64,000 bases of DNA from Aspidiotus rigidus (taxonomy: Eukaryota > Arthropoda > Insecta > Hemiptera > Diaspididae): assembly GCA_035079385.1 (NCBI GenBank), contig JAVHKY010000009.1, positions 868,001-932,000 of the forward strand, read 5' to 3'. The number at the start of each line of letters is the position of its first letter. Position 1 is the stretch's first letter. Shown in pieces: positions 54,690 through 64,000 of the stretch. Made by a program: the position numbers and the translations under genes. The notes under the pieces were generated by a model, which saw nothing but the letters and a program-made list of their open reading frames with translations, made no database searches and was not told where the DNA came from.

Positions 54690-54912
54690 GGGCGGCCGGT
54701 GGCTGAGATACGTTTTCGGACTCGTTTACTTGAAACCCTCGGAGGTCGGCGACGCGCTTATGCACGATTTGATACCCATTCTGCCGCAGTGCCCAAAGCT
54801 GAACGAGTTTTCAGGTTACATATTGGAATACTATCTGAACGTCAATTCCTTGATTCCTCCTTCTTTGTGGGCATACATTGTGTGCAAATTACATACGCCC
54901 GAATTTAGAGGG
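54690..54912 (+). pseudogene. C-terminal fragment of a MULE-type transposase
   Basis: The frame reads GRWLRYVFGLVYLKPSEVGD, then ALMHDLIPILPQCPKLNEFS, then GYILEYYLNVNSLIPPSLW. The order 'lfallFlPpeeVxxaxxxLxxxxPxxpxlxxFxxYxxxxYi...ppxLW' is what follows the DDE core in FLYWCH/MULE transposases (family knowledge). The 'RTNN.cEgwH' block that should come next is missing, because the frame passes straight into the right terminal repeat at 54878. There is no initiator or DDE core in the element. The continuing frame to 55185 is not transposase-like. Confidence 0.5.
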
Positions 54913-56498
54913 GTACCTAAATTTAGAAATGAAAAGTCGGCAATGATTACGCTGCGCTGCTGCGTAAGCGTTCTTCTATTTTCATCTAGTTTCAATCAGA
55001 GTTGCAAGTTCTCATATTCGACAGAAAGTGAAGAAGTAGTACAAATAAATTATATAGGTATGATAACAGTGTTTTTTTGCGTTAAGGCTCTATACACAAC
55101 GGGTACGTCCGACCTACATCTTGATTCCAGAAGGCTGATTTGTCCAGAACAGCCTATGTTGAATTGGTTATTCTCATATTGGTGACCTCACGTACACCAG
55201 ACTCATCTTTCAATGCAGCCAGAATGTAGTGATAGTTTCTTTAAAATCAGTTGCGATAAAGTTTTTGAAAAAGTATTCACAAATGAAGAAGAAAAAATTA
55301 TCGTGTACTTGTTTTATTTCCGCCATGTATCGTACGTGTTGAACGTATTTTTCAAACTCCAATCCATCTTCGTTTCACCTCCTCCTTCTCCTCCTCCTCC
55401 TCTAACTCTTCATGTCATTGTGAAGAGAGAGAGGCGGGAAACGTGAGAAGGAAGGAAACGAAGAGAAAGGTAATTGGTAAAACACGCATCGTCGGGTGAG
55501 GAGCAATATTCAAGATATACAAATAGTACGTATTCACGAGGTACCGACCTAAATCGACTTTGTGCTTTAAGATAGCCCTTTCATCTTCATGTACTTATTT
55601 CTTTTCTTATTACAAAGTATAAGCTTTCAGGTGATGATTACGAATAACAAAGAAAGCGCGGCCAATTATCCGTCATGGAAAAGCCTACTAGTCTTTGTCG
55701 ATTGTCGCACTTATGCTGCACAGCATTTGTGTATGTGTACGAGGGCATTCAATATACTATTTTCAAAAAAAAAAAATAAAAAAAAAACGATACACGAATA
55801 ATTACGACAGAGGGGGAAAAAAATGCTAACGCGTAAGCTCTTTGTAAGTAAGTAAGTAGAGTAGTTTTACAGTCTGTGAAGAAAGTGTATGGACATTGAT
55901 ACCGAAAAAGAGTAAGGCACGCTTTTCTACCATTTCTTCTGTTTCCCTCCGTGTTTTTCATTTTTCTTCGTTTTAAACAGTAGGAGATGATGTACGTTCA
56001 ACCAGCGTCAGTCAAGAGTGCTTTCTTTGTCACGGTTCGTTATCTGTATAATACAATAGAGCCGCCTGCGCCAATTGTGCACGTAATAGCTGTTCTTTGG
56101 AGTCTCCTCTCAGAGCAAGGAGGATCAAAGAAAATGATTTTTTTTTCTTTCTTCAACGGATGTTCTCTTTCTTCTAATTTTTTATACTTTTAGGCTCTTT
56201 AATTTATTCCAAACATTTTTCCTCTCATTTGATACACACAACATACATCTTCTTGAAGCTAATATTGCGTCGTTTTCAATGAATAAACAAGGGTACGTAA
56301 AAACGCCGGCGTGAAAGTACACACAATTTTTTCAAAGTATTGTACGCTTAAAAAGCGCATGATGGGCATTCCTTCAACGCTCTATGATCAGCTTCTTCAA
56401 AAACTTTATATTTTCTTTCTTTACTCGAAGCTCATATTTTCTGAAATCGAATGATGCATCGCGTCGCGTCGCTTTAGTGCATTTTGTATTATTATTTA
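54913..56498. other. No gene seen
   Basis: AT-rich with a few low-complexity segments (CTCCT run near 55380, A-run near 55765). Short frames are unsupported. (TTA)4-like tract at 56486-56498 closes it. Confidence 0.4.
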
Positions 56499-56939
56499 GT
56501 TTTCTTCTTCTTCTTCATCCGTGAGTCTTGCAAATTACATTACATGTACTAAGTCCCAAGTAAACATAAACGTTCACGCTATCTCCAGAAATTCACAACT
56601 AAGACTGGTAGATTTGATGATGACTGCCTTCTGCATCTTCTTAGAAAAGTCCTCTCTTATTCCAATTTTCCTCAGATTATTCCGCAGCTCACGATTTACA
56701 AAGTCGGTACTGGACACTATCATGGGTATGGTTTCTACTTTGTCGACATTCCATATCTTTTTGACCTCTCGAGTTACTTAGTTTTTCATACTTTTTGACT
56801 TTTTCATTGTACGCCTGCTGTATACGTATTCTGGGCGAATGGTACGGCTATATCGATCAATTTGTATTTGCTTATTCCATTCAATAATATCTGGCCTATT
56901 ATTTATAAGTAACGGTTTTGTCTGTATGCGGACCGTTCT
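56499..56939 (-). pseudogene. RLE-type non-LTR retrotransposon fragment, copy 3
   Basis: The minus strand, with frame changes, reads NRPDIIEWNKQ, then KKIWNVDKVETIPMIVSSTD, then FVNRELRNNLRKIGI and KMQKAVIIKSTSLSCEFLE. It parallels residues 134-239 of copy 1 (NRPDIIVWDKQ .. VGKVETIPVIISSTG .. HRKLREGLERIGI .. AMQKAVIIDTCSLAREFLN). The 5' end is cut exactly at a short (TAA)4 at 56940-56953, and the 3' side ends in AACTAAATAATAAT near 56490. Frameshifts show it is dead. Confidence 0.75.
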
Positions 56940-57099
56940 AATTATTATTATTAAGAACGTCTCGATCGTCGGAATAATTAGTTATTTATCGGCGGTGGCT
57001 GGCTTCGTTGTCTTGACGTTACCTAACGGCGGAAGAAAGTTCTACCGTCAGTGTCGTATGAATGTTAGTAATTTAGAATTAGAATTATAAATTTAATAA

Positions 57100-57506
57100 T
57101 ATAATTAATTCGTGAACTCTAGTTCAATTTAGTATGTACGAAGCTTCGATTTGATCACTACCAAGCCAGCCAGAAAGGAATGAGGAAAATTGGAGATCTG
57201 AGCTCATTACGATTCTAAACGTAAATTTGATAAATTGAATAGTCTAAGCACTAACCAAATCGGCATTAACATCATTCTCCAGATCAATATCCATGTTCGA
57301 CATGTTTAAGTTGACAGAATAAAGCGAATGATACAGAAATAAATACAATCGAATAAGCGAGAAACGCGAAAGTACAAATCGGAAAATACGAAAGTACAAA
57401 TTCGGACGTAAAGTGAAATGTGGTCAAAAAAAAGGGCCTATAATTTAGAATATTAAATTTAGTGGCCAGGAGTAAATTTGAATATAGAAGTTCTGGCGGC
57501 TTTGTT

Positions 57507-57508
<2 letters not shown>
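57100..57508. other. Spacer between LINE copies, no gene seen
   Basis: AT-rich, without recognisable similarity to the LINE copies either side. Confidence 0.4.

Positions 57509-57542
<34 letters not shown>
57509..57542. repeat. (TTA)n at the 3' end of LINE copy 1
   Basis: About 11 ATT units; on the minus strand the element reads CTGTAG then (ATA)n. Confidence 0.95.
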
Positions 57543-57543
<1 letters not shown>

Positions 57544-58466
57544 CTACAGTTTGCTCCACTATTGTGGGTTTTTCTCATTACATTACGGGTCACGTTGACC
57601 AAGTATATGTAATGGTTACACTGTAATAGCTATGCTACAACTACATCATCTATTCGTTGAGGAATTCCCGGGCTAGACTGCATGTGTCGATGATGACCGC
57701 CTTCTGCATCGCTGCATAGCTTCCTGCTGGTATCCCGATTCTCTCCAGACCCTCTCGCAGTTTTCTGTGGATAAGTCCCGTACTTGATATGATGACCGGT
57801 ATTGTTTCGACCTTTCCCACGTTCCACATCCTTCTTATTTCGTGGCTCAGCTCTTTGTATTTTCTAATTTTTTCGTCGTAGGTTGACTGCATATTATTGC
57901 TGAATGGTATAGCCACGTCTATCATCTGGACTTTTCGGTTCTGTTTGTCCCATACTATTATGTCTGGTCTGTTGCTTACGACTTCCTTATCCGTTCTGAC
58001 TGTTCGGTCCCATAGTATTTTACATTTGTTGTTCTCTACCACACTTTGGGGAGTATACTTGTAATAGGGGTTCAGCGGCTCTTTGGTTATCCATTTTTTG
58101 AGCAGTTTCTGGTGGATTATTTTTGCCACGTCGTCATGTCGCATTTTATATTTCTCCGGTGCTAGTATACTGCAGCCATTCAGTATGTGCGCTACTGTCT
58201 CGTTGGCCTTCCCGCATTTCCTACATCGGTCCTCTACGTCCGCTTCCTTCATTATCACTTTCCTATAATTGTTCGTTGGTATGACTTGGTCTTGGATTGC
58301 TATTGTAAATCCTTCCGTCTCCGGGTATATTGTGCCTCTCTGGAGCCAGGTGCATGACGCTTGCTTATCCACTGTTGGGCTGTGTAACTCGTTGTAGAAT
58401 CGTCCGTGGAGTGCCTTCCCTCGCCATGTGTTTACTCTGGATTGCTTACGCTCTTCTATCTTTTGC

Positions 58467-58467
<1 letters not shown>
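57543..58467 (-). pseudogene. RLE-type (R4/Dong-like) non-LTR retrotransposon, 5'-truncated copy 1
   Basis: The minus-strand frame is open from the TAA border at 58467 to a stop at 57650 (about 270 codons, no internal start needed). It contains KIEERKQSRVNTWRGKALHG, FYNELHSPTVDKQA, then the zinc knuckle CRKC-x8-H-x4-C (residues 50-67 counted from the Val codon at 58372). Next is a restriction-like endonuclease domain with RPDIIVWDKQNRKVQMIDVA, in which PD (136-137) and D (152) are the expected catalytic positions, and the C-terminal QKAVIIDTCSLAREFLNE. This order, CCHC knuckle then PD..D endonuclease at the extreme C-terminus, is typical of RLE-type LINEs such as the R4/Dong group. Dong elements insert into TAA repeats (family knowledge), and this copy has TAA tracts at both ends. 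The reverse transcriptase is missing. The 3' UTR includes GGTCAACGTGACCCGTAATG. Confidence 0.85.

Positions 58468-58500
<33 letters not shown>
58468..58500. repeat. (ATT)n between LINE copies 1 and 2
   Basis: Eleven ATT units join the 3' end of copy 2 to the truncated 5' end of copy 1. Confidence 0.95.
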
Positions 58501-59287
58501 TTCCTCCTTCAAGGGAGTTCTCCTCCCTGTGTTTACAGTATGGAACGGGTCACAATTGACCAAGGTTCCATACTGTTTAGCTTTCGCCCGCTATTACCCG
58601 CCTGACCACTGCTGCCGTCGCTAATATTACTGCCTTCTGTGTTTCTTCTAGTATCCTCTGTTGCCAGTATTCTTCCTCAACCAAGTCCCTAATCGCGTAC
58701 ACTGTGCTTTGCGAGACTACTCCGGTTGTTGAAAGGACTATTGGTTGGTTGACTTGCTTCCTCTAACTCAATGCACTTCCTCCGTTTCTCCTCCGCTGTC
58801 GTTTTTATATTATTGGCATTGACCACTGCAATATCAATTAGCTGGACCATTTTTTTCTCCTTATCTATTATTTTTATGTGTGGGCGATTGTGAGTCATCG
58901 TCTTCTGTGTGAGAGTAACGTCCTATCCCAGTACATCGTACATTTTTCGTTTTCGAAGACTTTGCTCGGATTGTATTCGTAAAATTTCTGGGCCTTCTCT
59001 TCCAATCCATACTGTCTGGCTAGGAAGCTGTGCAATACTTTCGCTACATTATCGTGTCTTTTTTTATATTATCGTGTCGGTGCCAGCCCTTCACACCCGG
59101 CAGTAAGATGCTGTATCGTTTCCGGCTTCCTTCCGCAGACTCTGCATCGATCGTCCTCTGCATCAGGTTCACGGAGGATAAATTTTATATAATTTTTCGT
59201 TTTCATCACCTGCTCCTGTATGGCTATAATAAATCCTTCTGTTTCTGGGAATGAATAACCGTTCTTAAGCCATAATAAGGAGCTGCT
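58501..59287 (-). pseudogene. RLE-type non-LTR retrotransposon fragment, copy 2
   Basis: Minus-strand pieces in shifted frames parallel copy 1: 'FPETEGFIIAIQEQVMKTKN'-like text near 59200, a knuckle segment with CRVCGRKPETIQH near 59120, RPHIKIIDKEKKMVQLIDIA (58890-58830) and KTTAEEKRRKCIELEE. The D of the endonuclease core is kept, but the first motif reads RPH where copy 1 has RPD. The 3' UTR includes CCTTGGTCAATTGTGACCCG, close to the copy-1 sequence. Bounded by (TTA)n at 59288-59307 and (ATT)n at 58468-58500. Dead by frameshifts. Confidence 0.75.
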
Positions 59288-59307
59288 TTATTATTATTAT
59301 TATTATT
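59288..59307. repeat. (TTA)n at the 5' border of LINE copy 2
   Basis: About six to seven TTA units where the LINE similarity stops. Confidence 0.9.
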
Positions 59308-60849
59308 GTTCTTATGTTTGTTTTGAATTGTAAGTCGAACGAGAGCGAGTCGAATCGAATGAGAGGATTATAGTATAATACATTGTTTTGAGAAAGGGGA
59401 AAGGTTGTAATTCTCAGTAGTCTTGAGTCAGTGTATCTACTGGATCCGAGTCGTGCATTTTCGTGATACTTTTTCAGGGTGTCTATAGGTGCTGAAAAGT
59501 CCTTCAAATTATGAAAAGTCATGAATTTTGAAAACAGGTCGTGAAAGTCGTGAAAAGTACTGAAACTTCTGAAAAAAATTGTTCGCAAGTCCTTTATTTT
59601 TATCTTAAGGCAATGTTTCAAGTTCATATTATTTCCTTTTCTTTATCGGAAATGAGCAAGAACTGCCATTTCTGGATTTTTCCGAAATTGGTTCAAGAGA
59701 TAATGAATGAGAACGCCTTGAATCTACTTCCCTCAATTACGTGATGACACAATGAGATTCGTCGTCCTGAAAGATTACTTCTAGCTATGACACGCATCAC
59801 CGAGAGTATGTGATAATGAAATTAATAACTTACTGCGTATGTACTAGGTATAGCTTAGCTACCTTGTTTCTCGATGAGCGTATTATTTTTTCGCGAGTTA
59901 GAATATGTACGAGTATTGTTTGAGAATACGAGAGAGGCAGTAATTCGACTCGGTTAGTAACCTTTTTTAATGCGAGATATGATTGTCGTCAGTTTTCCGA
60001 AGCGAGGACCAATCACATACAGGCTCGGTGCGTTCTAGAACATACCTAAGTACGTGTACATACAACGATATGTACGTCTTATGTGTTCTAAAAATTTCAT
60101 CAGTAGAGTTCATATATACGCACGTAGGACGAGTACGACGCGACGCGACGCGACGCGACGTCTCTCTGTCCCGTGCCGTGACAAATCGTTCCCGATAGTT
60201 ACTGGAACTCCGTATCGCGCGTTGCGTTGCGCGCCGTTTTTCTATTGAGACGAAAAATTTCTCACAAATACGCGTAGCTTTTTTTATATAATTATGTAGG
60301 TACCTATACTTATATTATATCGCCGGATACGAAGGTATGTGTATGCAATACACAAGTGGAGGACTTCATTTTTATGATGAGATTTTTTTTTTTACGAGTA
60401 CGTGCAGTATCGATTGAAGAATGAGAACCCAATATGGTCGGTATTTCGTATTGTATTAAAGTCTTATTCGCGAATATACGACGAATTGCAGTTCTCTAGA
60501 TGCTCCTTTCTTACATCAATTCTTCATTTGTATGCCACTCATTTTCCTTACTTTCTGCTAGGTCAATTTCCTTGTGAAACTTATTAGAAGATGTTATACA
60601 AATTCAATGACTACTACTCGTAAAATAAAAGTTGTTCGTAACTACCTTCCCTAGAATTAATAATTTTGTTGACAAAAAAATATAACGTTTACTTCGATTG
60701 ATCCACGATGAACGAAAAGTTTTTTTTTTTTTTAATTTTAGAAAATGAACCTATTGTACATTTTAAAAAGCGCAAAATTCGGTATTAAAACTCATGCAGA
60801 TTAAGGAGGTGTTCCGAAAAATCATTGTTACCGTGTAAAAAGTTGATTC

Positions 60850-60893
<44 letters not shown>

Positions 60894-61910
60894 GGTATTA
60901 TGATAACGCGGAACTCAGCATAAAAAAAGTATACCTAAAGGAAAAATAAACCAATGGACCTACGGTTAAGGTTGTGTGCGTGACTGGAGGAGAAAAAAAA
61001 AGAAGAAGGGATATGAAGAAGATCGTTTAGAAGAAGTTATTGCAATGTTGAAACGAGTCATGAAAAGAAAAATCAAAATTCGCGTAACGTCTGTACCGAC
61101 TGGAACTATAGGAACTTTGATCATGTACAGAAAAAAGAAACGAAGAAAAAATCGGGAATAAATGAGACAAACGACTTCATTTCATATGCTAGACTTGTAT
61201 GAGATGTTATTAAAGGAAATGAATAAAAAATGAGCATTTACCTCATTACTGGCTGACAAATCGTTGACAAAATGATGATGTAGACCGTGTAATCACTACT
61301 GAACGTGTACGTATGTTTGTATGTCTGAAAGGTAATAGGTAATTGTTGTATTTGAAACGAGTGTATATTATATACATACATATGTACTGTTCACATGCTC
61401 GTGAATTGTTTTCGTAATAAGAAGTTTCGACGGTTGCGCTTGTGCATCTTTTTAAAATAGTGCAATATTAAAAAAGAAGAAGAAGAAGAAGAAAAAAAGA
61501 AATACCACACAAATGTACTACGACGAGAAAGTATTAAATATTTTCGTCGCTAGTATGTAAGCACAGAAGTACTATTCGTAAGCAGCTATAGTACGAATAG
61601 GTGAAAAAGTAAGAAAAAGCAAGATTTTTCCAATCATCAAAATCGCATCGATGATGCAGCGTGCAGCAATGTAGGGAAGACAAGTCTTTGGTATCGTCAG
61701 TCGCGATCGCGACTCGAAAATGATAATCCGCGCTCGTCGTCATAATTCTCGTATCAAAATATCTGATCTCAATTACAACTGTAATAAATAGATACTCGAA
61801 TAAATATCGAAATAATTCTTTCAAATTTGATCAATGTACCTGCATGATAGAAAAAATACTAATCCTCTAGCAGAACCAAGTAAATAAAGATCATGTTTTA
61901 TGTCTACTAT
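59308..61910. other. No gene seen
   Basis: AT-rich; contains GACGCGACGCG repeats at about 60139-60162, a (TTA)n tract at 60851-60893 and an AAG tract near 61480. Short Lys/Arg-rich frames come from A-rich DNA. Confidence 0.4.
60851..60893. repeat. (ATT)n microsatellite
   Basis: About 14 ATT/TTA units. Confidence 0.95.
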
Positions 61911-62399
61911 GGGGCTCAGTGGCGCAGCGGTAGAATCTCGGCTTTGTGATTCAAAGGTCCGAGGTTCGATACCAGCCGCGGATAAGCGTTAGCCGTAACA
62001 AGTTTATTCACGAAAGCTCACTTCGAACACCGTGTTACGTGCTAACGTCATTGAGCCGATCAACCCGTTTCAGCATCGAGTCGGTTAAATTCAGGAGTGG
62101 GATTTACCGACAGTATTAAAAACGCTCGAACGGGCCTATGTGTGAGACGGAATGGTTGTGGATCTGGTTCAGCGTCGAGAAGACGCGGTTAATCGGCTAA
62201 ACCAGCCTTCCCCATCTCGCACATAAGTTGGCGCAATATAAAATGTAGGAAAAATGAGATAAGGATGAAAATGACGCTTAATTCGTCACCTTCCCAAGCC
62301 GGACTTGGTCACCGTGAGAAGTGTAGACCTGTATACCGCACTATCAGTTCGTTATATGTAGTTGTGAGGCCGTTGGCCAAAAATTGGCGTAATTAAGGC

Positions 62400-62439
<40 letters not shown>

Positions 62440-62440
62440 T
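61911..62440 (+). mobile_element. tRNA-derived SINE with ATT tail
   Basis: The head GGGGCTCAGTGGCGCAGCGG contains an A-box-like TGGCGCAGCGGT (61920-61931), and GGTTCGATACC (61963-61973) fits the RNA polymerase III B box with one change; their spacing is tRNA-like. About 425 bp of tRNA-unrelated body follow and end GGCGTAATTAAGGCTGTT before a (ATT)n tail of about 13 units (62402-62440). The structure (pol III head, body, simple-repeat tail) is that of a SINE. The tail AAGGCTGTT also occurs, inverted, beside the TTA tract near 6575, suggesting a related 3' end there. Confidence 0.7.
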
Positions 62441-63609
62441 TATTCCCACAAAGCTACAGTTGGCCGCTGTAGTTTGGTATCCATTATTAAGCGGGCTTGA
62501 TAGCCAAGGCTTAATAAAGCTGGTACCCGATATACATTGCGCACGATAGAGTTGGGCGTATCGAAGTTAAATTTCGAAAAGTTAACCAAGTAATGGAATG
62601 GCATACTGCGTAATGTACGTATGTTACGCGGAGTTTGTCAAATTGCCATTATCGTGAAAAAAAGAAAAAGAAAAGTGCGGACTACGACGTTGTTACAAAG
62701 TTTTATGAAATACACAACGAATTTGCCGACTACATGAATACAGTCAACTTTTTTTGCCGATTATGTAATTTAAGCAGCTCTTTTTTCACCCATTTCATGA
62801 ATTAGGCTGCCAATTGCTCGAATTCGGCAACACTTGATTCCACACTTCTTAGTAGAGAGAATGCGATTATATTATTCCGTCTACATTTGAATGAGATAAA
62901 ATGTCCGTGTTATTGAATGTAAAAATTTATTCGAGCTCCTACACTATATTATGGATACAACTTTGTTTGTCAGCCAAAGACGTATAAAAACCTAGGTAGA
63001 GTATTTCTTGCGGGAAACGTGTGTACGTATGGGTTCCTCTAGAACGGGACAGGGTTATCGGTGATACGCGATGCTCATACCAGTCGGAGTGCACTACAGT
63101 AGAAAAGACAACATTGAAACGGAATCACAATTTTCGGCAACCATGACATACTCAACATGAAATCTGCGGTAAAGATACACAAACAAAGTGACACTTGAGA
63201 ACACGGTGTTTTCATTAAAATACAAAACGTTCGGAACTCGACTGAACTTGGTAAAAACAGAATTACATGTACGTGGTTATCAGCAACATGATTTGCAACT
63301 ACGCGAAGTTATAATCGTTTGAAAATAAAAAGTCAGATGGGGGACGAAGCGCGGTAATATGTTTATTTACTCGCTTTTACTATTCAGAATCGAAAACTAC
63401 TCGCAAATTAAAGATCAGCGCGTTTCTCTCGTGAGAGCTAATGTTATTTTTCCTCCAAATTGCTCACCGCGAGGAGAATAAATATGAAATTCGCAAAAAC
63501 AGCCATTGCCCTATATTTTGTTTATAGTGTACACACTAAAAGAGGCCATGTAATTCAAAGCGCAAAACAAAATGTTCGTTTCACGCCATTCGCAGGCGAT
63601 GGTAACATT
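62441..63609. other. No gene seen
   Basis: The first ~110 bp (CCCACAAAGCTACAGTTGGC .. GCCAAGGCTTAATAAAGCTG) look like another element end beside the ATT tract. The rest is AT-rich without recognisable genes. Confidence 0.4.
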
Positions 63610-63857
63610 TAGGTTCATACTTTTACATAGGCTCTTATGGAGAATCACCCTTAACAAGCCATTTTCTCAAGAAATATAGGTACATGATATATTTTGATGA
63701 AAAATTTATTTAAAAAAGTAATTTACGAATTTAAAGTATAGAAAATTTTCTTCAATTTCACCGCTGACATATATTCGCATTTTAACGCATACCTTGAGAG
63801 AAAATCGCCGATAAAGCGTTATTCCTCATAAGAGGCCTCGTGAAAGTATGAAACCTA
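63610..63857. mobile_element. Decayed palindromic MITE
   Basis: TAGGTTCATACTTTTACATA .. GGCTCTTATGGAG .. CATTTTCTC mirrors the right end TAGGTTTCATACTTTCACGA .. GGCCTCTTATGAG .. GATTTTCTC (shown inverted). Arms of about 60 bp with several mismatches. Confidence 0.55.
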
Positions 63858-64000
63858 TTTTTTCTACAGCCTGCGCTTACTCCGCTTTAGAAAAACGCAG
63901 TACTAAACGCTGATGGGTGTTCGATTTTTAAATGAAAAAATGTCTTATATTTTGAATGAGTGAGCGAACTACCTCTTCTAATGTATTATAATCCTGCCTA

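Larger units (their letters stand above)
54363..54912 (+). mobile_element. TIR element enclosing a transposase fragment
   Basis: GTTTGTAATTTGCACACA (54373) is mirrored by TTGTGTGCAAATTACATAC (54878-54896), 17 of 18 matching; outer AATTTAGGGG / CCGAATTTAGAGGGG may extend this. The left side carries an ~87-bp tandem repeat rich in GCACAC. A MULE-type transposase C-terminal fragment fills the right half and runs directly into the right TIR. Confidence 0.5.

Overview
The window looks like transposon-dense, AT-rich, intron- or intergene-like DNA from an arthropod nuclear genome. An insect, perhaps a hemipteran, is my guess, but nothing here fixes the species. Reasons: no dense operon-like ORFs; many TAA, AG and CT microsatellites; remains of metazoan transposon families (RLE-type non-LTR elements, a Jockey/R1-type non-LTR element, Tigger/pogo, FLYWCH/MULE, an integrase-type element with a cysteine-rich tail); a tRNA-derived SINE; and many palindromic MITEs. 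I found no intact host protein-coding gene. Two short segments have splice-site context and might be exons: 26074-26130 on the plus strand and 17369-17532 on the minus strand.

Layout. 1-3480: remains of a minus-strand Jockey/R1-like non-LTR element, with a broken ORF1 at the left edge and an ORF2 tail at 3225-3480 that abuts a 311-bp TAA repeat. 5465-5640: a small copy of a foldback family. 5935-12760: a nested repeat cluster with long inverted and direct copies, an internally deleted integrase-type element and a hAT-like MITE. 13380-16550: a run of palindromic elements, the largest a 568-bp foldback. 17369-19370: a candidate exon and two more palindromes. 21400-22300: a ~49-bp tandem repeat with higher-order structure, and an AG tract. 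23855-24395: a hAT-like MITE nested in another palindrome. 27600-29680: a transposon end, a complex foldback built from alternating ~47-bp repeats, and a FLYWCH fragment. 32317-33780: a Tigger/pogo pseudogene. 36357-36565: a compound microsatellite. 39600-40130: a decayed foldback copy. 41160-41935: two MITEs. 46683-47937: a TIR element carrying a second MITE. 50076-51600: an integrase-type element inside a repeat whose empty version lies at about 6078. 53640-53868: a MITE with apparent target duplication. 54363-54912: a TIR element enclosing a MULE transposase fragment. 56499-59287: three head-to-tail RLE-type LINE fragments, each bounded by TAA repeats. 61911-62440: a SINE. 63610-63857: a decayed palindrome.

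The parts interact mainly as a transposon ecosystem. TAA tracts sit at the truncated 5' ends and at the 3' ends of the RLE-type LINE copies, as expected for an element that targets TAA repeats (Dong-like behaviour). Several element families occur as multiple copies within the window, which allows target-site duplications and empty sites to be read directly. All functional calls rest on motif recognition by eye; no search was run.
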